A stretch of DNA of 64,000 bases from PALSA-1004 sp963829085 (GTDB taxonomy: Bacteria > Pseudomonadota > Gammaproteobacteria > Burkholderiales > SG8-41): the NCBI GenBank assembly GCA_963829085.1, contig CAWHHJ010000010.1, forward strand, positions 62,001 to 126,000. The letters run 5' to 3'. Made by a program: the position numbers and the translations under genes. Numbering within the stretch: position 1 is the first letter of the stretch; every line of letters starts with the position of its first letter. Under the pieces are notes generated by a model, which saw nothing but the letters and a program-made list of their open reading frames with translations, had not been told where the DNA came from and did not search any database. Below, one piece after another: positions 1 to 9,217 of this stretch.

Positions 1-1
1 C

Positions 2-1852
2 GAGCGTGGCGAGCGTATCGGTCTGATCGGGCGCAACGGCACCGGAAAATCGAGCCTGTTGAAAGTTATCGCGCAGGAATTGCCGCTCGACGATGGCAAG
101 CTGTGGCGCGAGCCGGCCCTCAAAGTCGCGACAGTCGACCAGGAGCCCGCATTCAATAGCGACGCGACGGTATTTGATGCGGTCGCGGCGGGCTTCGGCG
201 AGCAGACCGCGCTGCTACACGAATATCACGAGCTTACGCATCAGCTCGCTGATGAAACAGCTGATCATGTGGTGCTGCTCGAACGCATGCACGAGCTGCA
301 GACTGCTTTTGAACACAACGACGGCTGGAGCGCGAACTCGCGCATCGAGACGACGATAGACCGGCTCGGGCTCGATGCAGATGCGCGCGTCGGGACGTTG
401 TCGGGCGGACTAAAGAAGCGCGTTGCGCTCGGGCGTGCACTGGTAACCGACCCCGACTTGCTGCTGCTCGACGAACCGACGAATCACCTGGATGTGTCCG
501 GCATAGAATGGCTGGAAGAGCTTCTCATCAACTTCACTGGCAGCGTCCTGTTCGTCACTCACGACCGGCGCTTCCTCGATAACGTAACCACACGCGTCGT
601 CGAACTCGATCGCGGAAGACTTGCGAGTTTCCCGGGTAACTACGCGCAGTACCAGCGCCGTAAGGAAGAGCTGCTCAGCGCGGAAGCCCAGCAGAATGCA
701 AGATTCGACAAATTGCTTGCGCAGGAAGAAGTGTGGATACGCAAGGGCATCGAGGCGAGACGCACCCGAAACGAAGGCCGCGTGCTGCGGCTTGAACAGC
801 TAAGACGTGAGCGAGCCGCGCGTCGTGATCGGCTCGGCCGCGTCACCCTGGAAGTGTCCGCCGGGGAGCGCTCCGGCAAGCTTGTCGCTGAGCTCGAACA
901 TGTAAGCAAAAACTTCGGCGCCCGGCGCGTTATCACTGATTTCTCATGCGTGATCCAGCGCGGCGACAAAGTTGGGCTGCTGGGACCGAATGGCTGCGGC
1001 AAGACAACCTTGCTGAAGTTGCTGCTGGGGGAGATCGAGCCTGATGCGGGTCGCGTGCGTCGCGGCACAAAGCTGTCGATCGCTTACTTTGACCAGTTTC
1101 GCGCTCAGCTCGATGACGAATCGACGCTCGCTGAGGTGATCAGTCCGGGCTCTGACTTTGTGGAGATCGGCGGCACGCGCAAGCATGTCATTTCATACCT
1201 CGGCGATTTCCTGTTTCCGCCCGAGCGGGCGCGGGCGAAAGTCGCCAGCCTCTCCGGCGGCGAACGCAATCGTCTCCTGCTCGCGCGGCTTTTCGCACAG
1301 CCTGCGAACGTGCTCGTGCTCGACGAACCGACCAATGATCTGGACATCGAGACTCTGGAGCTGCTTGAAGCGCTATTGCAGGAATACTCGGGCACTTTGT
1401 TTCTCGTCAGCCACGACCGGACCTTTCTCGACAATCTTGTAACGCAAGTCATCGCTTTCGAGGGCGACGGCAAGTTAATTGAGTACGCGGGCGGCTACGA
1501 AGACTGGCGGCGGGCCAAACAATTCGCCGCGGACGCATCGCGCAAAGCCGAGCCTCGTGCAAGCGAGCGTAAATCGGCGGCGCAACCCGCACCTCGCGCC
1601 CGAGGGCGCGAATTAAGCTACAAGGAGGCGCGGGAACTGGATGCGCTACCCGACCGGCTTGCGGCCCTCGAGCACGAGCAGGCCGCTGTTTCCGAGCGCC
1701 TGACGGACCCGTTGCTCTATCGAAACGAGCCGGAGCAGGTCAGCGTTTTGAAAGCGAAACTTGCGGCGATTGAAACGGAACTCGCGGACGGACTCGCGCG
1801 CTGGGAGACGCTCGAGAGCCGCGTGACGGCCGCCAACGCGCCTGAAAAATGA
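2..1852 (+). CDS. uup: ABC-F ATPase, Uup type (5' truncated by window edge)
   Basis: The reading frame is open from base 2, so the gene begins left of the window. Two ATP-binding cassettes are visible: Walker A GRNGTGKS at visible residues 10-17, an LSGG signature near 135 and Walker B ending DEPTNHLD; then a second Walker A GPNGCGKT near 330, LSGGERNR, and DEPTNDLD near 445. There is no membrane domain, which defines the ABC-F class. The last ~100 residues are charged and helical, like the C-terminal coiled-coil domain of Uup that binds DNA or ribosomes. Members act in the cytoplasm on ribosomes or in DNA maintenance. A DUF6352-like gene follows 18 bp downstream. Uup rather than another ABC-F paralogue is inferred from the C-terminal extension. 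Confidence 0.9.
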   Translation, partial: ERGERIGLIGRNGTGKSSLLKVIAQELPLDDGKLWREPALKVATVDQEPAFNSDATVFDAVAAGFGEQTALLHEYHELTHQLADETADHVVLLERMHELQTAFEHNDGWSANSRIETTIDRLGLDADARVGTLSGGLKKRVALGRALVTDPDLLLLDEPTNHLDVSGIEWLEELLINFTGSVLFVTHDRRFLDNVTTRVVELDRGRLASFPGNYAQYQRRKEELLSAEAQQNARFDKLLAQEEVWIRKGIEARRTRNEGRVLRLEQLRRERAARRDRLGRVTLEVSAGERSGKLVAELEHVSKNFGARRVITDFSCVIQRGDKVGLLGPNGCGKTTLLKLLLGEIEPDAGRVRRGTKLSIAYFDQFRAQLDDESTLAEVISPGSDFVEIGGTRKHVISYLGDFLFPPERARAKVASLSGGERNRLLLARLFAQPANVLVLDEPTNDLDIETLELLEALLQEYSGTLFLVSHDRTFLDNLVTQVIAFEGDGKLIEYAGGYEDWRRAKQFAADASRKAEPRASERKSAAQPAPRARGRELSYKEARELDALPDRLAALEHEQAAVSERLTDPLLYRNEPEQVSVLKAKLAAIETELADGLARWETLESRVTAANAPEK

Positions 1853-1870
1853 TCAGGCCACGATTGCTCG

Positions 1871-2881
1871 ATGGCTGATTTCTGGCGCTCCTGCGGTTAC
1901 GACTTGCTCGACCATGACGCCGCGGGCCGCCTGGTTGTCACCGATGACTATCTGCGCGCCTATTACTTACGTCCGGAGCTGGCCCCTAACGACGCATCGT
2001 GTGCTGCCGAGCGAAAATTGCACACAAGCTTGATCGAAAGCCCGCGCCGCACGGTCAAGGACGACGAACTTGCGGACGTTTGCGACGAAGATGCACGCGA
2101 GAACTATCAGGTGATGCTGCGCTTCCGCAATCAGCTATTAGCTGCGCCGACGCTCGAGGCGTTTTACGCCGATCTGTTCAAGCGTGACGTCGCCGTTCCA
2201 CCACTCTTCATCGATCATACTGTGCAGGCGATTCTGCGCAGCATTCTCGACGGCGAGCAGGACGGCCTGAAGGCACGCGCGGCCGAATTATTCTTCCGTC
2301 CTCAGCGCGTCAGCATCGAGAACGGCGCCGTGAGGCTCGCAGATGACGAAACCGTTGCGCGGCACGCGAGCAGCGGCAGTCTGGGCGATCTTGGAAGACT
2401 CGTGCGCGAGGCGCAGTTGCCATTGCGCACTATCGAGCTCGACATATTGGATGCTAAGTCGAGCGCTGACTACTGGAATCGCGACGAGCGCTTTGATACC
2501 GTACTGCAGATTAACACCGCTCATGCAGGGTGCGCCGCACTGTGTCGTGTCATTGAGGCGTGGGTCGATCACTTTCATTCCACGCCGGTAACAGTCAATG
2601 CGGTGAAGGAGATTCCGGACGAAGACTGGGTTTGGCACGTCGGTCTCGACGCAGCGGCAACTGCAATGCTCAACGAGATTTATAATGGCGGCGAAGTGAA
2701 TGAAGAACGCATGCGCACCATTATTGGCCTTTTCCGGATGGACTTTCGCAATGCATCGGACATGCGCGCGGATATCGCGGGTGAGCCGGTTTTTCTGGGC
2801 ATGGCGGTCGGCCCCGACGGGTGTCTGCGCATGAAGCCGCAAAATCTGCTCATGAATCTGCCGATGGCGGTGGCAACATGA
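1871..2881 (+). CDS. DUF6352-like protein of unknown function
   Basis: A 336-residue soluble protein beginning MADFWRSCGYDLL, with no signal peptide or membrane segment. The N-terminus (FWRSCGY, then a segment rich in LRPELAP and AERKLH) matches my recollection of the DUF6352 family of betaproteobacteria; that assignment is from memory, not a search. No catalytic motif was recognised. It lies 18 bp after uup and its stop overlaps the next gene's start in an ATGA, so it is probably translated with the SirB1-like gene. Confidence 0.65.
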   Translation: MADFWRSCGYDLLDHDAAGRLVVTDDYLRAYYLRPELAPNDASCAAERKLHTSLIESPRRTVKDDELADVCDEDARENYQVMLRFRNQLLAAPTLEAFYADLFKRDVAVPPLFIDHTVQAILRSILDGEQDGLKARAAELFFRPQRVSIENGAVRLADDETVARHASSGSLGDLGRLVREAQLPLRTIELDILDAKSSADYWNRDERFDTVLQINTAHAGCAALCRVIEAWVDHFHSTPVTVNAVKEIPDEDWVWHVGLDAAATAMLNEIYNGGEVNEERMRTIIGLFRMDFRNASDMRADIAGEPVFLGMAVGPDGCLRMKPQNLLMNLPMAVAT

Positions 2882-3717
2882 GCCTGCAGGGCGGCCGCTT
2901 TGCGGAAATCGCAGCCTCAGCCGACGACACGATCAATCTCGCCGAGGGCGCACTCGTCATTGCGAGCGAGGAGTATCCGGGTCTAGACATCGGCGCCTAC
3001 CTTGTACGGCTTGACGAAATGGGAGCGACGCTCAAGCGCCGGCTGCGTGCCGATATCAGTCCGGCTGACACCATCGTGGCGCTCAACCGCTTTGTTTTCG
3101 AAGAGAACGGCTTCACCGGTAATTCCGCCGATTACTACGATGCGCGCAACAGCTTCCTGAACGAGGTGCTCGATCGCAAACGTGGTATTCCGATCACGCT
3201 CGCGATTGTTTATATCGAGATCGGACGGCGTATCGGATTGCCGCTGCAGGGCATATCGTTTCCAGGCCACTTTCTGGTGAAGTGCCCGCTGCGCGAAGGC
3301 GCTGTGATTCTCGATCCGTACGCGCGCGGCATGTCGCTGGGTCTCGATGAACTGCGTAAACGCGTCAAAGCGCTCGGCAGCGGCACCGAGCCGCCGGATC
3401 CGGTGATCGCAAACATGCTGGCCGCCGCTGGCAACAAAGAAATACTGGCGCGCATGCTAAGGAACCTGAAAGCAATCTATACGCATCACAAGGACTGGAT
3501 CAAGGCCTTGTCCGCCGCAGATCGGATCATCACTATCATGCCCTTGTGTGCGGAAGAATATCGGGACCGCGGCACGATATACGTCAATCTCGAATGCTTC
3601 CGCGCGGCGCTGTTCGACTTGCAGGCTTATCTGCAGATGCTGCCCGCTGCGAAAGATGCCGACACCGTCCGTGAACAGGTTGTCGAACTGCAGACGGCCG
3701 CAGCGCGCCTGAATTGA
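2878..3717 (+). CDS. SirB1 family protein (transglutaminase-like plus TPR)
   Basis: 279 residues from ATG 2878, chosen over an upstream GTG (2821) because it overlaps the preceding stop as ATGA, typical of translational coupling. Residues ~80-150 contain the SirB1 core: NSFLNEVLDRKRGIPITLA, then GISFPGHFLVK and ILDPYARG, a degenerate transglutaminase-like fold. The C-terminal ~100 residues (ILARMLRNLKAIY, repeated helices) fit TPRs. The biochemical role of SirB1 proteins is not established. Third gene of the uup run. Confidence 0.85.
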   Translation: MSLQGGRFAEIAASADDTINLAEGALVIASEEYPGLDIGAYLVRLDEMGATLKRRLRADISPADTIVALNRFVFEENGFTGNSADYYDARNSFLNEVLDRKRGIPITLAIVYIEIGRRIGLPLQGISFPGHFLVKCPLREGAVILDPYARGMSLGLDELRKRVKALGSGTEPPDPVIANMLAAAGNKEILARMLRNLKAIYTHHKDWIKALSAADRIITIMPLCAEEYRDRGTIYVNLECFRAALFDLQAYLQMLPAAKDADTVREQVVELQTAAARLN

Positions 3718-3945
3718 CGTCGGATTTGACTTGAACACCGGTGCGGCGGAAGCCGCGCGCCAACGTCAGTTGCGCGAACAGAGCGGCGCGATGCGAGTTG
3801 CGCACCGGCGGTTTATGGCTGATTGGTAACGCAACAGTCTTATCTCACTACGGTGTCAGGCCCGACAGAAGATGCAGCAACCCGTGGCCGCAGTAGCTAA
3901 AAAACCGCTGACGAACGCCAGTCCGCCGGGCCCTGCAGCAAGCGA

Positions 3946-4821
3946 TTAAATCGAGGGAGCGGCGGCGGGTACTGCCGGCGTAGCGTCCGTGGACGGGCGT
4001 TCCGGCGATATAGCGGTTGGCGGAGCTTCCGGCGACGTTGCGCGTATGTCTTGCTCTTCGGCGTCCGCGCCGGGTTTCGTCTTCAACTCGGGAATATCTT
4101 CCTCTTTTTCGGGCGGCGGATTGCCGTCGTAAACCAGATTGCGGCGGCGCTGCAAGTAAGCATCGCGCTGAAATTCGTACGGATCGAGCGCCGCTTCGTC
4201 CAGGATTTTGGTTGAGTCGAGCAGGTTCTCGCGCAGGTTGATGATGTATAGCGCGAACACCGAATTGCGAGTCGGGATATGGTCGCGCCAGATCCAGAAA
4301 ATCGGGTCAAGCTTTAGATCGACAAGCGAACCAACGCCGTCGCGGAACGAGCTCGGTCCGAGCAACGGTATCTGCAGATACGGACCGGACGGAATACCCC
4401 ACCGCCCGAGCGTCTGACCGAAATCTTCCTTGTGCTTTTCGAGCCCCAGTTCTGTGGCAACGTCGATGAGGCCGGCGAGGCCAACGGTCGTGTTGAGCGC
4501 AATGCGGCCGACATCCGAAGAGGCGTCTCCCACTTTACCTTGCAGCAGATTGTTGACCGCCGTCAAAACATCGTAAAGGTTGTTATAGAAGTTCGTGACA
4601 CCGGTGCGCACGAACTGCGGCAACACGGCTTTGTAGACAGTCGCCACTGGCTTCAGAATGACTTTATCGATACCGTCGTTGATATGGTACACAACGCGGT
4701 TTACCGGCTCGAGCGGGTCGCGTTCGTTCGTGGGGCCGGTGCTTGCGCAGCCGCTGACTAATGCCAGCGACAACAGGGCAGGCATGCACGAGGTGCGCAG
4801 GCGGGCAGCAAAAAGAATCAT
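3946..4821 (-). CDS. mlaA: MlaA (VacJ) family outer-membrane lipoprotein
   Basis: 291 residues with a lipobox LVSGC (Cys25), so the mature protein is a lipoprotein, probably at the outer membrane. The MlaA hallmark follows: DPLEPVNRVVYHIND, then ...VGRIALNTTVGLAGLIDVA and FGQTLGRWGIPSGPYLQIP. MlaA removes mislocalised phospholipids from the outer leaflet and passes them to MlaC/MlaFEDB. No other mla genes are next to it, so it is detached from the usual operon here. The C-terminus after ~residue 235 is low-complexity, rich in Pro/Ala/Glu. A second Met at residue 13 (4785) is an alternative start. Confidence 0.9.
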   Translation of the reverse strand: MILFAARLRTSCMPALLSLALVSGCASTGPTNERDPLEPVNRVVYHINDGIDKVILKPVATVYKAVLPQFVRTGVTNFYNNLYDVLTAVNNLLQGKVGDASSDVGRIALNTTVGLAGLIDVATELGLEKHKEDFGQTLGRWGIPSGPYLQIPLLGPSSFRDGVGSLVDLKLDPIFWIWRDHIPTRNSVFALYIINLRENLLDSTKILDEAALDPYEFQRDAYLQRRRNLVYDGNPPPEKEEDIPELKTKPGADAEEQDIRATSPEAPPTAISPERPSTDATPAVPAAAPSI

Positions 4822-4887
4822 CGGGTCATTCCGGTAAAGATTTCAATCAGCTTGATTGTTGCATTGTAACAACGATTTCGGGTGGCA

Positions 4888-4928
4888 CCAATGGCATAGG
4901 CGGCAGTATTGCCTGCCTATGCCATTGG
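4888..4928. repeat. Long perfect inverted repeat between mlaA and a TctC gene
   Basis: Arms CCAATGGCATAGGC (4888-4901) and GCCTATGCCATTGG (4915-4928) are exact reverse complements. The centre adds GGCA/TGCC around a GTAT loop, giving an 18-bp stem with one bulged T. It has no T-run on either side, so it is not a classical terminator. It could be an operator or a REP-like element. Confidence 0.75.
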
Positions 4929-4998
4929 GAATCGCCGAAAAGCAACAGTGCTAACATAAAAGCCGGCGAATTTGCGCCGTATCAAGCCGGGAAACAAA

Positions 4999-5973
4999 AT
5001 GACGACTCGACCTTTTGCAATTGCTATGTTCTCTGCGGCGCTCGCCTTGCTTGCGCCGTTAGCGTCTGCGCAAACGTATCCGGCCAAGCCCATCCGCTTC
5101 TATACGCCCTATCCGCCTGGTGGCACCACTGACATTCTCGCGCGATTGTTCGGTGCGAAGATGTATGAGGCTTGGAATCAGCCCGTTATTGTTGAAGCGA
5201 AGCCTGGAGCAGGTGGCAATATCGGCGCGGACTTCGTTGCGAAATCGGCACCCGATGGTTACACGATATTGATGGGCGCGAGCGGGCCGCTTGCAATCAA
5301 CGCCAGTCTGTTCAGCAAACTACCGTACGACCCGTTGAAGGATTTTGCACCGGTAGTGCTGTCCGCGTCCGTGCCGTTGATTCTCGTGACACATCCGACT
5401 TTACCCGTGAAGAGTGTCAAGGAGTTTATCGCGCTTATGAAGGCGAAGCCGGGCCAATTCAATTACGCGTCGGCGGGACCGGGCTCGCCGCAACATCTGA
5501 CGGCGGAACTGTTCAAGTTCATGGCCAAGGTAGAGATGACGCACATTCCGTATAAAGGCAGCGGTCCTGCGATCACGGATCTTGTCGGCGGACAGATACC
5601 GTTCGCCTTCGAAAGCATGATTCCAGTGCTTCCGCACGTAAAGTCTGGCCGCCTGCGTGCTCTCGCTGTTTCAAGCGCGCAGCGCTCACCTGTTATGCCC
5701 GACGTGCCGACTGTCGCCGAATCAGGCGTGCCTGGATTCGAGTCAATAGCGTGGTACGGCGTCGTGGCGCCCGCCGGCACCCCGAAAGAGATCATCGCCA
5801 AGCTCAACGCGGAGATGGTACGGATTGCGAACCTGCCCGATATCAAGCAGCGGCTGATCGAGATGGGCTCGCCGCCCGTTGCGGGTACGCCGGAGCAGTT
5901 CGGTAACCTGATAAAAAGCGAAATACCGAAGTGGGGAAAGGTTGTGAAGCAGGCCCACGTCAGCCTGGATTAA
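4999..5973 (+). CDS. Bug/TctC-family periplasmic receptor
   Basis: 324 residues from ATG 4999, chosen because it starts a clean signal peptide ending ...PLASA before QTYPAKP; the frame is open from TTG 4972. The family pattern is complete: YPAKPIRFYTPYPPGG, PDGYTILMG, HIPYKGSGPAITDLVGG and VPTVAESGVPG. Such proteins bind small carboxylates in the periplasm and feed tripartite TctABC transporters or signalling systems; the ligand cannot be read from sequence. It is divergent from mlaA across a strong inverted repeat. Its stop abuts the stop of the convergent peptidase gene with no spacer. Confidence 0.93.
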   Translation: MTTRPFAIAMFSAALALLAPLASAQTYPAKPIRFYTPYPPGGTTDILARLFGAKMYEAWNQPVIVEAKPGAGGNIGADFVAKSAPDGYTILMGASGPLAINASLFSKLPYDPLKDFAPVVLSASVPLILVTHPTLPVKSVKEFIALMKAKPGQFNYASAGPGSPQHLTAELFKFMAKVEMTHIPYKGSGPAITDLVGGQIPFAFESMIPVLPHVKSGRLRALAVSSAQRSPVMPDVPTVAESGVPGFESIAWYGVVAPAGTPKEIIAKLNAEMVRIANLPDIKQRLIEMGSPPVAGTPEQFGNLIKSEIPKWGKVVKQAHVSLD

Positions 5974-6997
5974 TCAGCGCGAAAGATTACTGCTTCGATC
6001 CGCTGAAGGCGCGACGGCCTCATTTCCTTTTGTGTTATTCGCGGCCGCTTTCTGCTGAATTTCCTGGAGCGTCTCCTGCGTTTGAGTCAGCAGAGGACCG
6101 CCAAGACTGACGGCTTTTTCGGCCGCCGACAGCGCTTCGCTCAGTTTGCCCCGTTCTGCGAGCACGTTCGCCAGATTATTGAAAGCGGCCGGCGCGTCCG
6201 GGTGTCCGAGCGTTGCGTCCTTGAACGCGAGTTCTGCTGTATCAAGGTCGCGCATCGCATAAGACACATTGCCCCGGCCCATCTGTCCGGCGAGACTGGT
6301 CGGCCAGCGCTTCAACAGCGTGCCGTACGCCGTGAGCGCGCTCTTCAGTTGACCGCTTCTCTCGAGCGCAACGACGGCGGCGGTGTAGCGCGTTTCATCG
6401 GCGGTCGCCGGCAGGCGATCGGGCGGCACTGCAATCATCGCCCAGTAATCTTCCTTTCTCCATATTTTCTCGAAAATGGGCATCGGCGTCGGTAGCCGCT
6501 CGCGCAGACCGGATCGACGGATTATTTGGAGGTTCGGTAAATCGTAGCCGACGACCACCGAGTAATGCCAGACGGGGAATGACTTGAACGGCCCAAAGTT
6601 TTCGAGCACGATGGCTGGTGACCCTGCAGCAATTTCGCGCAACAGGTCCTCGACGCGCGGCGGCAATTCGTAAGCGACCATGCCATGGCGCCGGGCAGCG
6701 GCCACCATCTCGACCTGCAGGCTGCCCTTGCGGCCCGGCAGATACACCTGGTCAACCAGTTGTTCTGGAGTAACCTTTGCGCCTGCCGCCGTAAGCACCA
6801 TCGCGAGCGCCGAAGGGCCGCAATAATAGTCTTCCTGCGGGAAAAACGGTACTTCGCGTAGCTCTGCGCTCGCCTGCAGATCACCAGGCGTACCTGTCCT
6901 TCAGCACATAGGTTTGCGGGGCCATAAAACTGCAGCCCCCGAGCAGAGCGCTTAAAAAAATAAAGCCCGCGGTTAAGCGGGCTTTAAAACTGTGCAT
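5974..6997 (-). pseudogene. PA2778-family C39-like cysteine peptidase with TPRs, one frameshift
   Basis: Two frames join into one gene. From ATG 6997 (preceded by GAGG) a lipoprotein signal is read, with lipobox LLGGC, then it hits TGA near 6883. One base out of phase, the frame continues with VPFFPQEDYYCGPSALAMV (C39 catalytic Cys) into the body: PLPGR-type loop, VWHYSVVVGYD (catalytic His), then TPR helices from about residue 180. The whole span is 3n+1, consistent with one extra base at ~6886-6900. PA2778/PA2779 pairs are linked to envelope or peptide processing, though the role is poorly defined. Frameshift may be a sequence error. Confidence 0.82.
6961..6986 (-). terminator. Intrinsic terminator of the PA2779-like gene
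   Basis: On the minus strand a 10-bp stem TAAAGCCCGC / GCGGGCTTTA with a 6-base loop is followed by seven T. It sits ~30 bp past the PA2779-like stop, but also inside the first codons of the downstream peptidase gene, where it encodes part of the signal peptide. Confidence 0.85.
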
Positions 6998-7017
6998 GCT
7001 AAGCCTGCCTCAGTCAA

Positions 7018-7371
7018 TTACTTCCACGCGTACCAGATTATGCCTGCCACTACGAGCACTACGATGATCCACCACCAGTCGTCGCTGGCACCGGCGGGCA
7101 TCGAGTCGATTTTGCCTGCAATGCGATGGACTTCTTCCTGCGTCATCGCATTCACGCGGTCCTGCGCGTTTGCCGCAGTAAGGCCAAGCACTTGCAACTG
7201 CTGTTCGACATCGGCGCGCGCGACAAATTCAACCACCCTGGCACGGTCTGCCTGAGCGGCTGCCTGGCTGATTACCTGGTCAGTACCGATCATGCCGGCC
7301 TGTGATGCGAACGGCATCAGTATCATGCTCAGGATCAGCAGTTGGCTAATTATTTTAGATAGAAACTTCAT
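7018..7371 (-). CDS. PA2779-family small membrane-anchored protein
   Basis: 117 residues: an N-terminal signal peptide (LLILSMILMPFASQAG), a middle helix with two-fold VEFVARADVEQQLQVLGL and amphipathic character, and a C-terminal membrane helix after a Trp cluster (DDWWWIIVVLVVAGIIWY). This is the known PA2779 architecture. A good Shine-Dalgarno (AAAGGGG) precedes ATG 7371. The gene heads a two-gene unit with the PA2778-like peptidase 20 bp downstream, with a terminator between their coding cores. Function unknown. Confidence 0.85.
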   Translation of the reverse strand: MKFLSKIISQLLILSMILMPFASQAGMIGTDQVISQAAAQADRARVVEFVARADVEQQLQVLGLTAANAQDRVNAMTQEEVHRIAGKIDSMPAGASDDWWWIIVVLVVAGIIWYAWK

Positions 7372-7453
7372 CGAACACCCCTTTCTCTGTGGTTGAAAAA
7401 ATGCCTGAAAACCGAAAGCGCCTGCACCGGTTATTACGGACGCTCGCTTCGGT

Positions 7454-7481
7454 TATATATCCGGTGAAACACCACCGTCAA
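7454..7481 (-). promoter_or_regulatory. Sigma-70-type promoter for the PA2779-like gene
   Basis: On the minus strand TTGACG (7476-7481) is 16 bp from TATATA (7454-7459). This predicts a start near 7447 and a leader of about 75 nt before ATG 7371. Confidence 0.6.
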
Positions 7482-7610
7482 GGCCGGTCGCTCTCGGTTA
7501 ACCAATCAATGTAAATTTGACCCGTTTGTGTTGGTTTTTTGCGACGTTGCTGTCGGTCTTGCGGTTCCCAGGTCCGACGCCGGTTGCCGCCCGGCTTCGC
7601 CGTCTCCGAG

Positions 7611-7619
7611 TGCTATAAT
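7611..7619 (+). promoter_or_regulatory. Extended -10 promoter for gabD
   Basis: TGCTATAAT carries a perfect -10 hexamer with the upstream TG of an extended -10 element, 54 bp before the gabD start. No good -35 box is seen at the usual distance. Confidence 0.55.
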
Positions 7620-7672
7620 TGCAGGCGAATTTTTCGGCGCTTTCGGGCGCATTTTTATCGGTAAGGACCTCT

Positions 7673-9154
7673 ATGTTGACCAAAGTCAAGCCGGCACTGC
7701 AGCTCAAGGACATTAGCCTGTTTAGGCAGCAATGCTATATCGACGGCAAATGGGTTGACGCCGACGACAAAAGCACGCTGGCCGTGAATAACCCGGCCGA
7801 CGGACTGCAGATCGGCACGATTCCGAAAATGGGCGCCGCTGAAACGCGCCGCGCCATCGAGGCCGCGAACGCCGCCTGGCCGGCCTGGCGGGCAAAGACC
7901 GCCAAGGAGCGCGCAACGATCCTTCGCAAATGGTTCGACCTCATGATGGCCAACCAGGAAGATCTCGCCGTACTGATGACGACTGAGCAAGGGAAGCCGC
8001 TTGCCGAGTCTAAAGGCGAAATTGCGTACGGCGCCTCTTTCATCGAATGGTTCGCGGAAGAAGGCAAGCGTATATATGGCGACGTCATTCCGCAGCATCA
8101 GGCAGATAAGCGGATCGTGGTCATCAAGCAGCCGATCGGTGTGTGCGCGGCGATCACGCCGTGGAACTTTCCGAACGCAATGATCACCCGCAAAGCGGGT
8201 CCGGCGCTCGCCGCCGGATGCACGATGGTGATCAAGCCGGCGACATACACACCGTACTCGGCGCTTGCTTTATGCGAATTGGCAGAACGCGCGGGCATCC
8301 CTAAAGGTGTGATCAACGTCGTGACTGGGTCGTCCGGTCCGATCGGCAATGAACTCACCACCAGCCCGATCGTTCGCAAGTTCACTTTCACAGGCTCGAC
8401 CGAAGTGGGCAAGCAGTTGATGGCCCAGTGCGCGAGCACTGTCAAAAAAGTTTCACTGGAACTCGGCGGCAATGCGCCGTTCATCGTGTTCGACGATGCG
8501 GATATCGAGGCCGCGGTCGAGGGCGCCATGGCTTCCAAATTCCGCAACACGGGTCAAACGTGCGTGTGCGCGAACCGGCTGTTTGTTCAGGACGGTGTCT
8601 ACGAACAATTCGCGAAAAAGCTGGGTGAGAAAGTCGCCGCCATGAAAGTCGGCAGCGGCCTTGACGAAGGCGTGATGCAGGGGCCGCTCATCGATATGAA
8701 GGCAGTCGAGAAAGTGGAAGAGCATATTACCGATGCAGTGGGCAAAGGCGCGCGGCTGGTAACCGGCGGCAAGCGCCATACGAAAGGCGGCACGTTCTTC
8801 GAGCCAACGGTACTCGCTGACGTGAAAACGACGATGAAGGTGACTCACGAAGAGACGTTCGGGCCCGTAGCTCCGCTCTTTCGTTTCAAAACGGAGCAGG
8901 AGCTCATCAAGCTCGCGAATGACACTGAGTACGGACTCGCATCATATTTCTACAGTCGCGATATCGGGCGCATCTGGCGCGTTGCCGAGGCGCTCGAGTA
9001 CGGCATCGTGGGTATCAACGTCGGCATCATTTCGAACGAAGTGGCGCCTTTCGGCGGCATGAAAGAATCAGGGATTGGCCGCGAGGGCTCGAAATATGGT
9101 ATTGAAGAGTTTCTCGAGGTCAAATACCTATGCATGGGCGGGATCGACAAATAA
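7673..9154 (+). CDS. gabD: NAD(P)-dependent succinate-semialdehyde dehydrogenase
   Basis: 493 residues from ATG 7673, which has AAGGA upstream; an earlier in-frame TTG (7619) lies inside the promoter and is rejected. Class I aldehyde dehydrogenase features: PWNFPNAMI (cofactor), LELGGNAPFIVFDDAD with the general-base Glu, NTGQTCVCANR with the catalytic Cys, and a C-terminal PFGGMKESGIGREG. Length and these motifs match GabD, which oxidises succinate semialdehyde to succinate in the cytoplasm. It has its own promoter and a strong terminator, so it is probably monocistronic. Other semialdehydes (for example glutarate semialdehyde) remain possible substrates. Confidence 0.9.
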   Translation: MLTKVKPALQLKDISLFRQQCYIDGKWVDADDKSTLAVNNPADGLQIGTIPKMGAAETRRAIEAANAAWPAWRAKTAKERATILRKWFDLMMANQEDLAVLMTTEQGKPLAESKGEIAYGASFIEWFAEEGKRIYGDVIPQHQADKRIVVIKQPIGVCAAITPWNFPNAMITRKAGPALAAGCTMVIKPATYTPYSALALCELAERAGIPKGVINVVTGSSGPIGNELTTSPIVRKFTFTGSTEVGKQLMAQCASTVKKVSLELGGNAPFIVFDDADIEAAVEGAMASKFRNTGQTCVCANRLFVQDGVYEQFAKKLGEKVAAMKVGSGLDEGVMQGPLIDMKAVEKVEEHITDAVGKGARLVTGGKRHTKGGTFFEPTVLADVKTTMKVTHEETFGPVAPLFRFKTEQELIKLANDTEYGLASYFYSRDIGRIWRVAEALEYGIVGINVGIISNEVAPFGGMKESGIGREGSKYGIEEFLEVKYLCMGGIDK

Positions 9155-9175
9155 TTCCCTCGTACCGGAGCATGC

Positions 9176-9213
9176 AATGCCATCGAGCCGCCGGGCTCGG
9201 TGGCATTTTTATT
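9176..9213 (+). terminator. Rho-independent terminator after gabD
   Basis: A 14-bp stem (AATGCCATCGAGCC / GGCTCGGTGGCATT, one T-G wobble) with a GCCG loop, followed by TTTATTT. It begins 22 bp after the gabD stop. Confidence 0.88.
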
Positions 9214-9217
9214 TGAG

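Noticed and set aside
6880..6900. Early TGA in the PA2778-like gene as a second Sec codon
   Set aside because: The conserved protein resumes in a different frame, so this is a frameshift, not readthrough.
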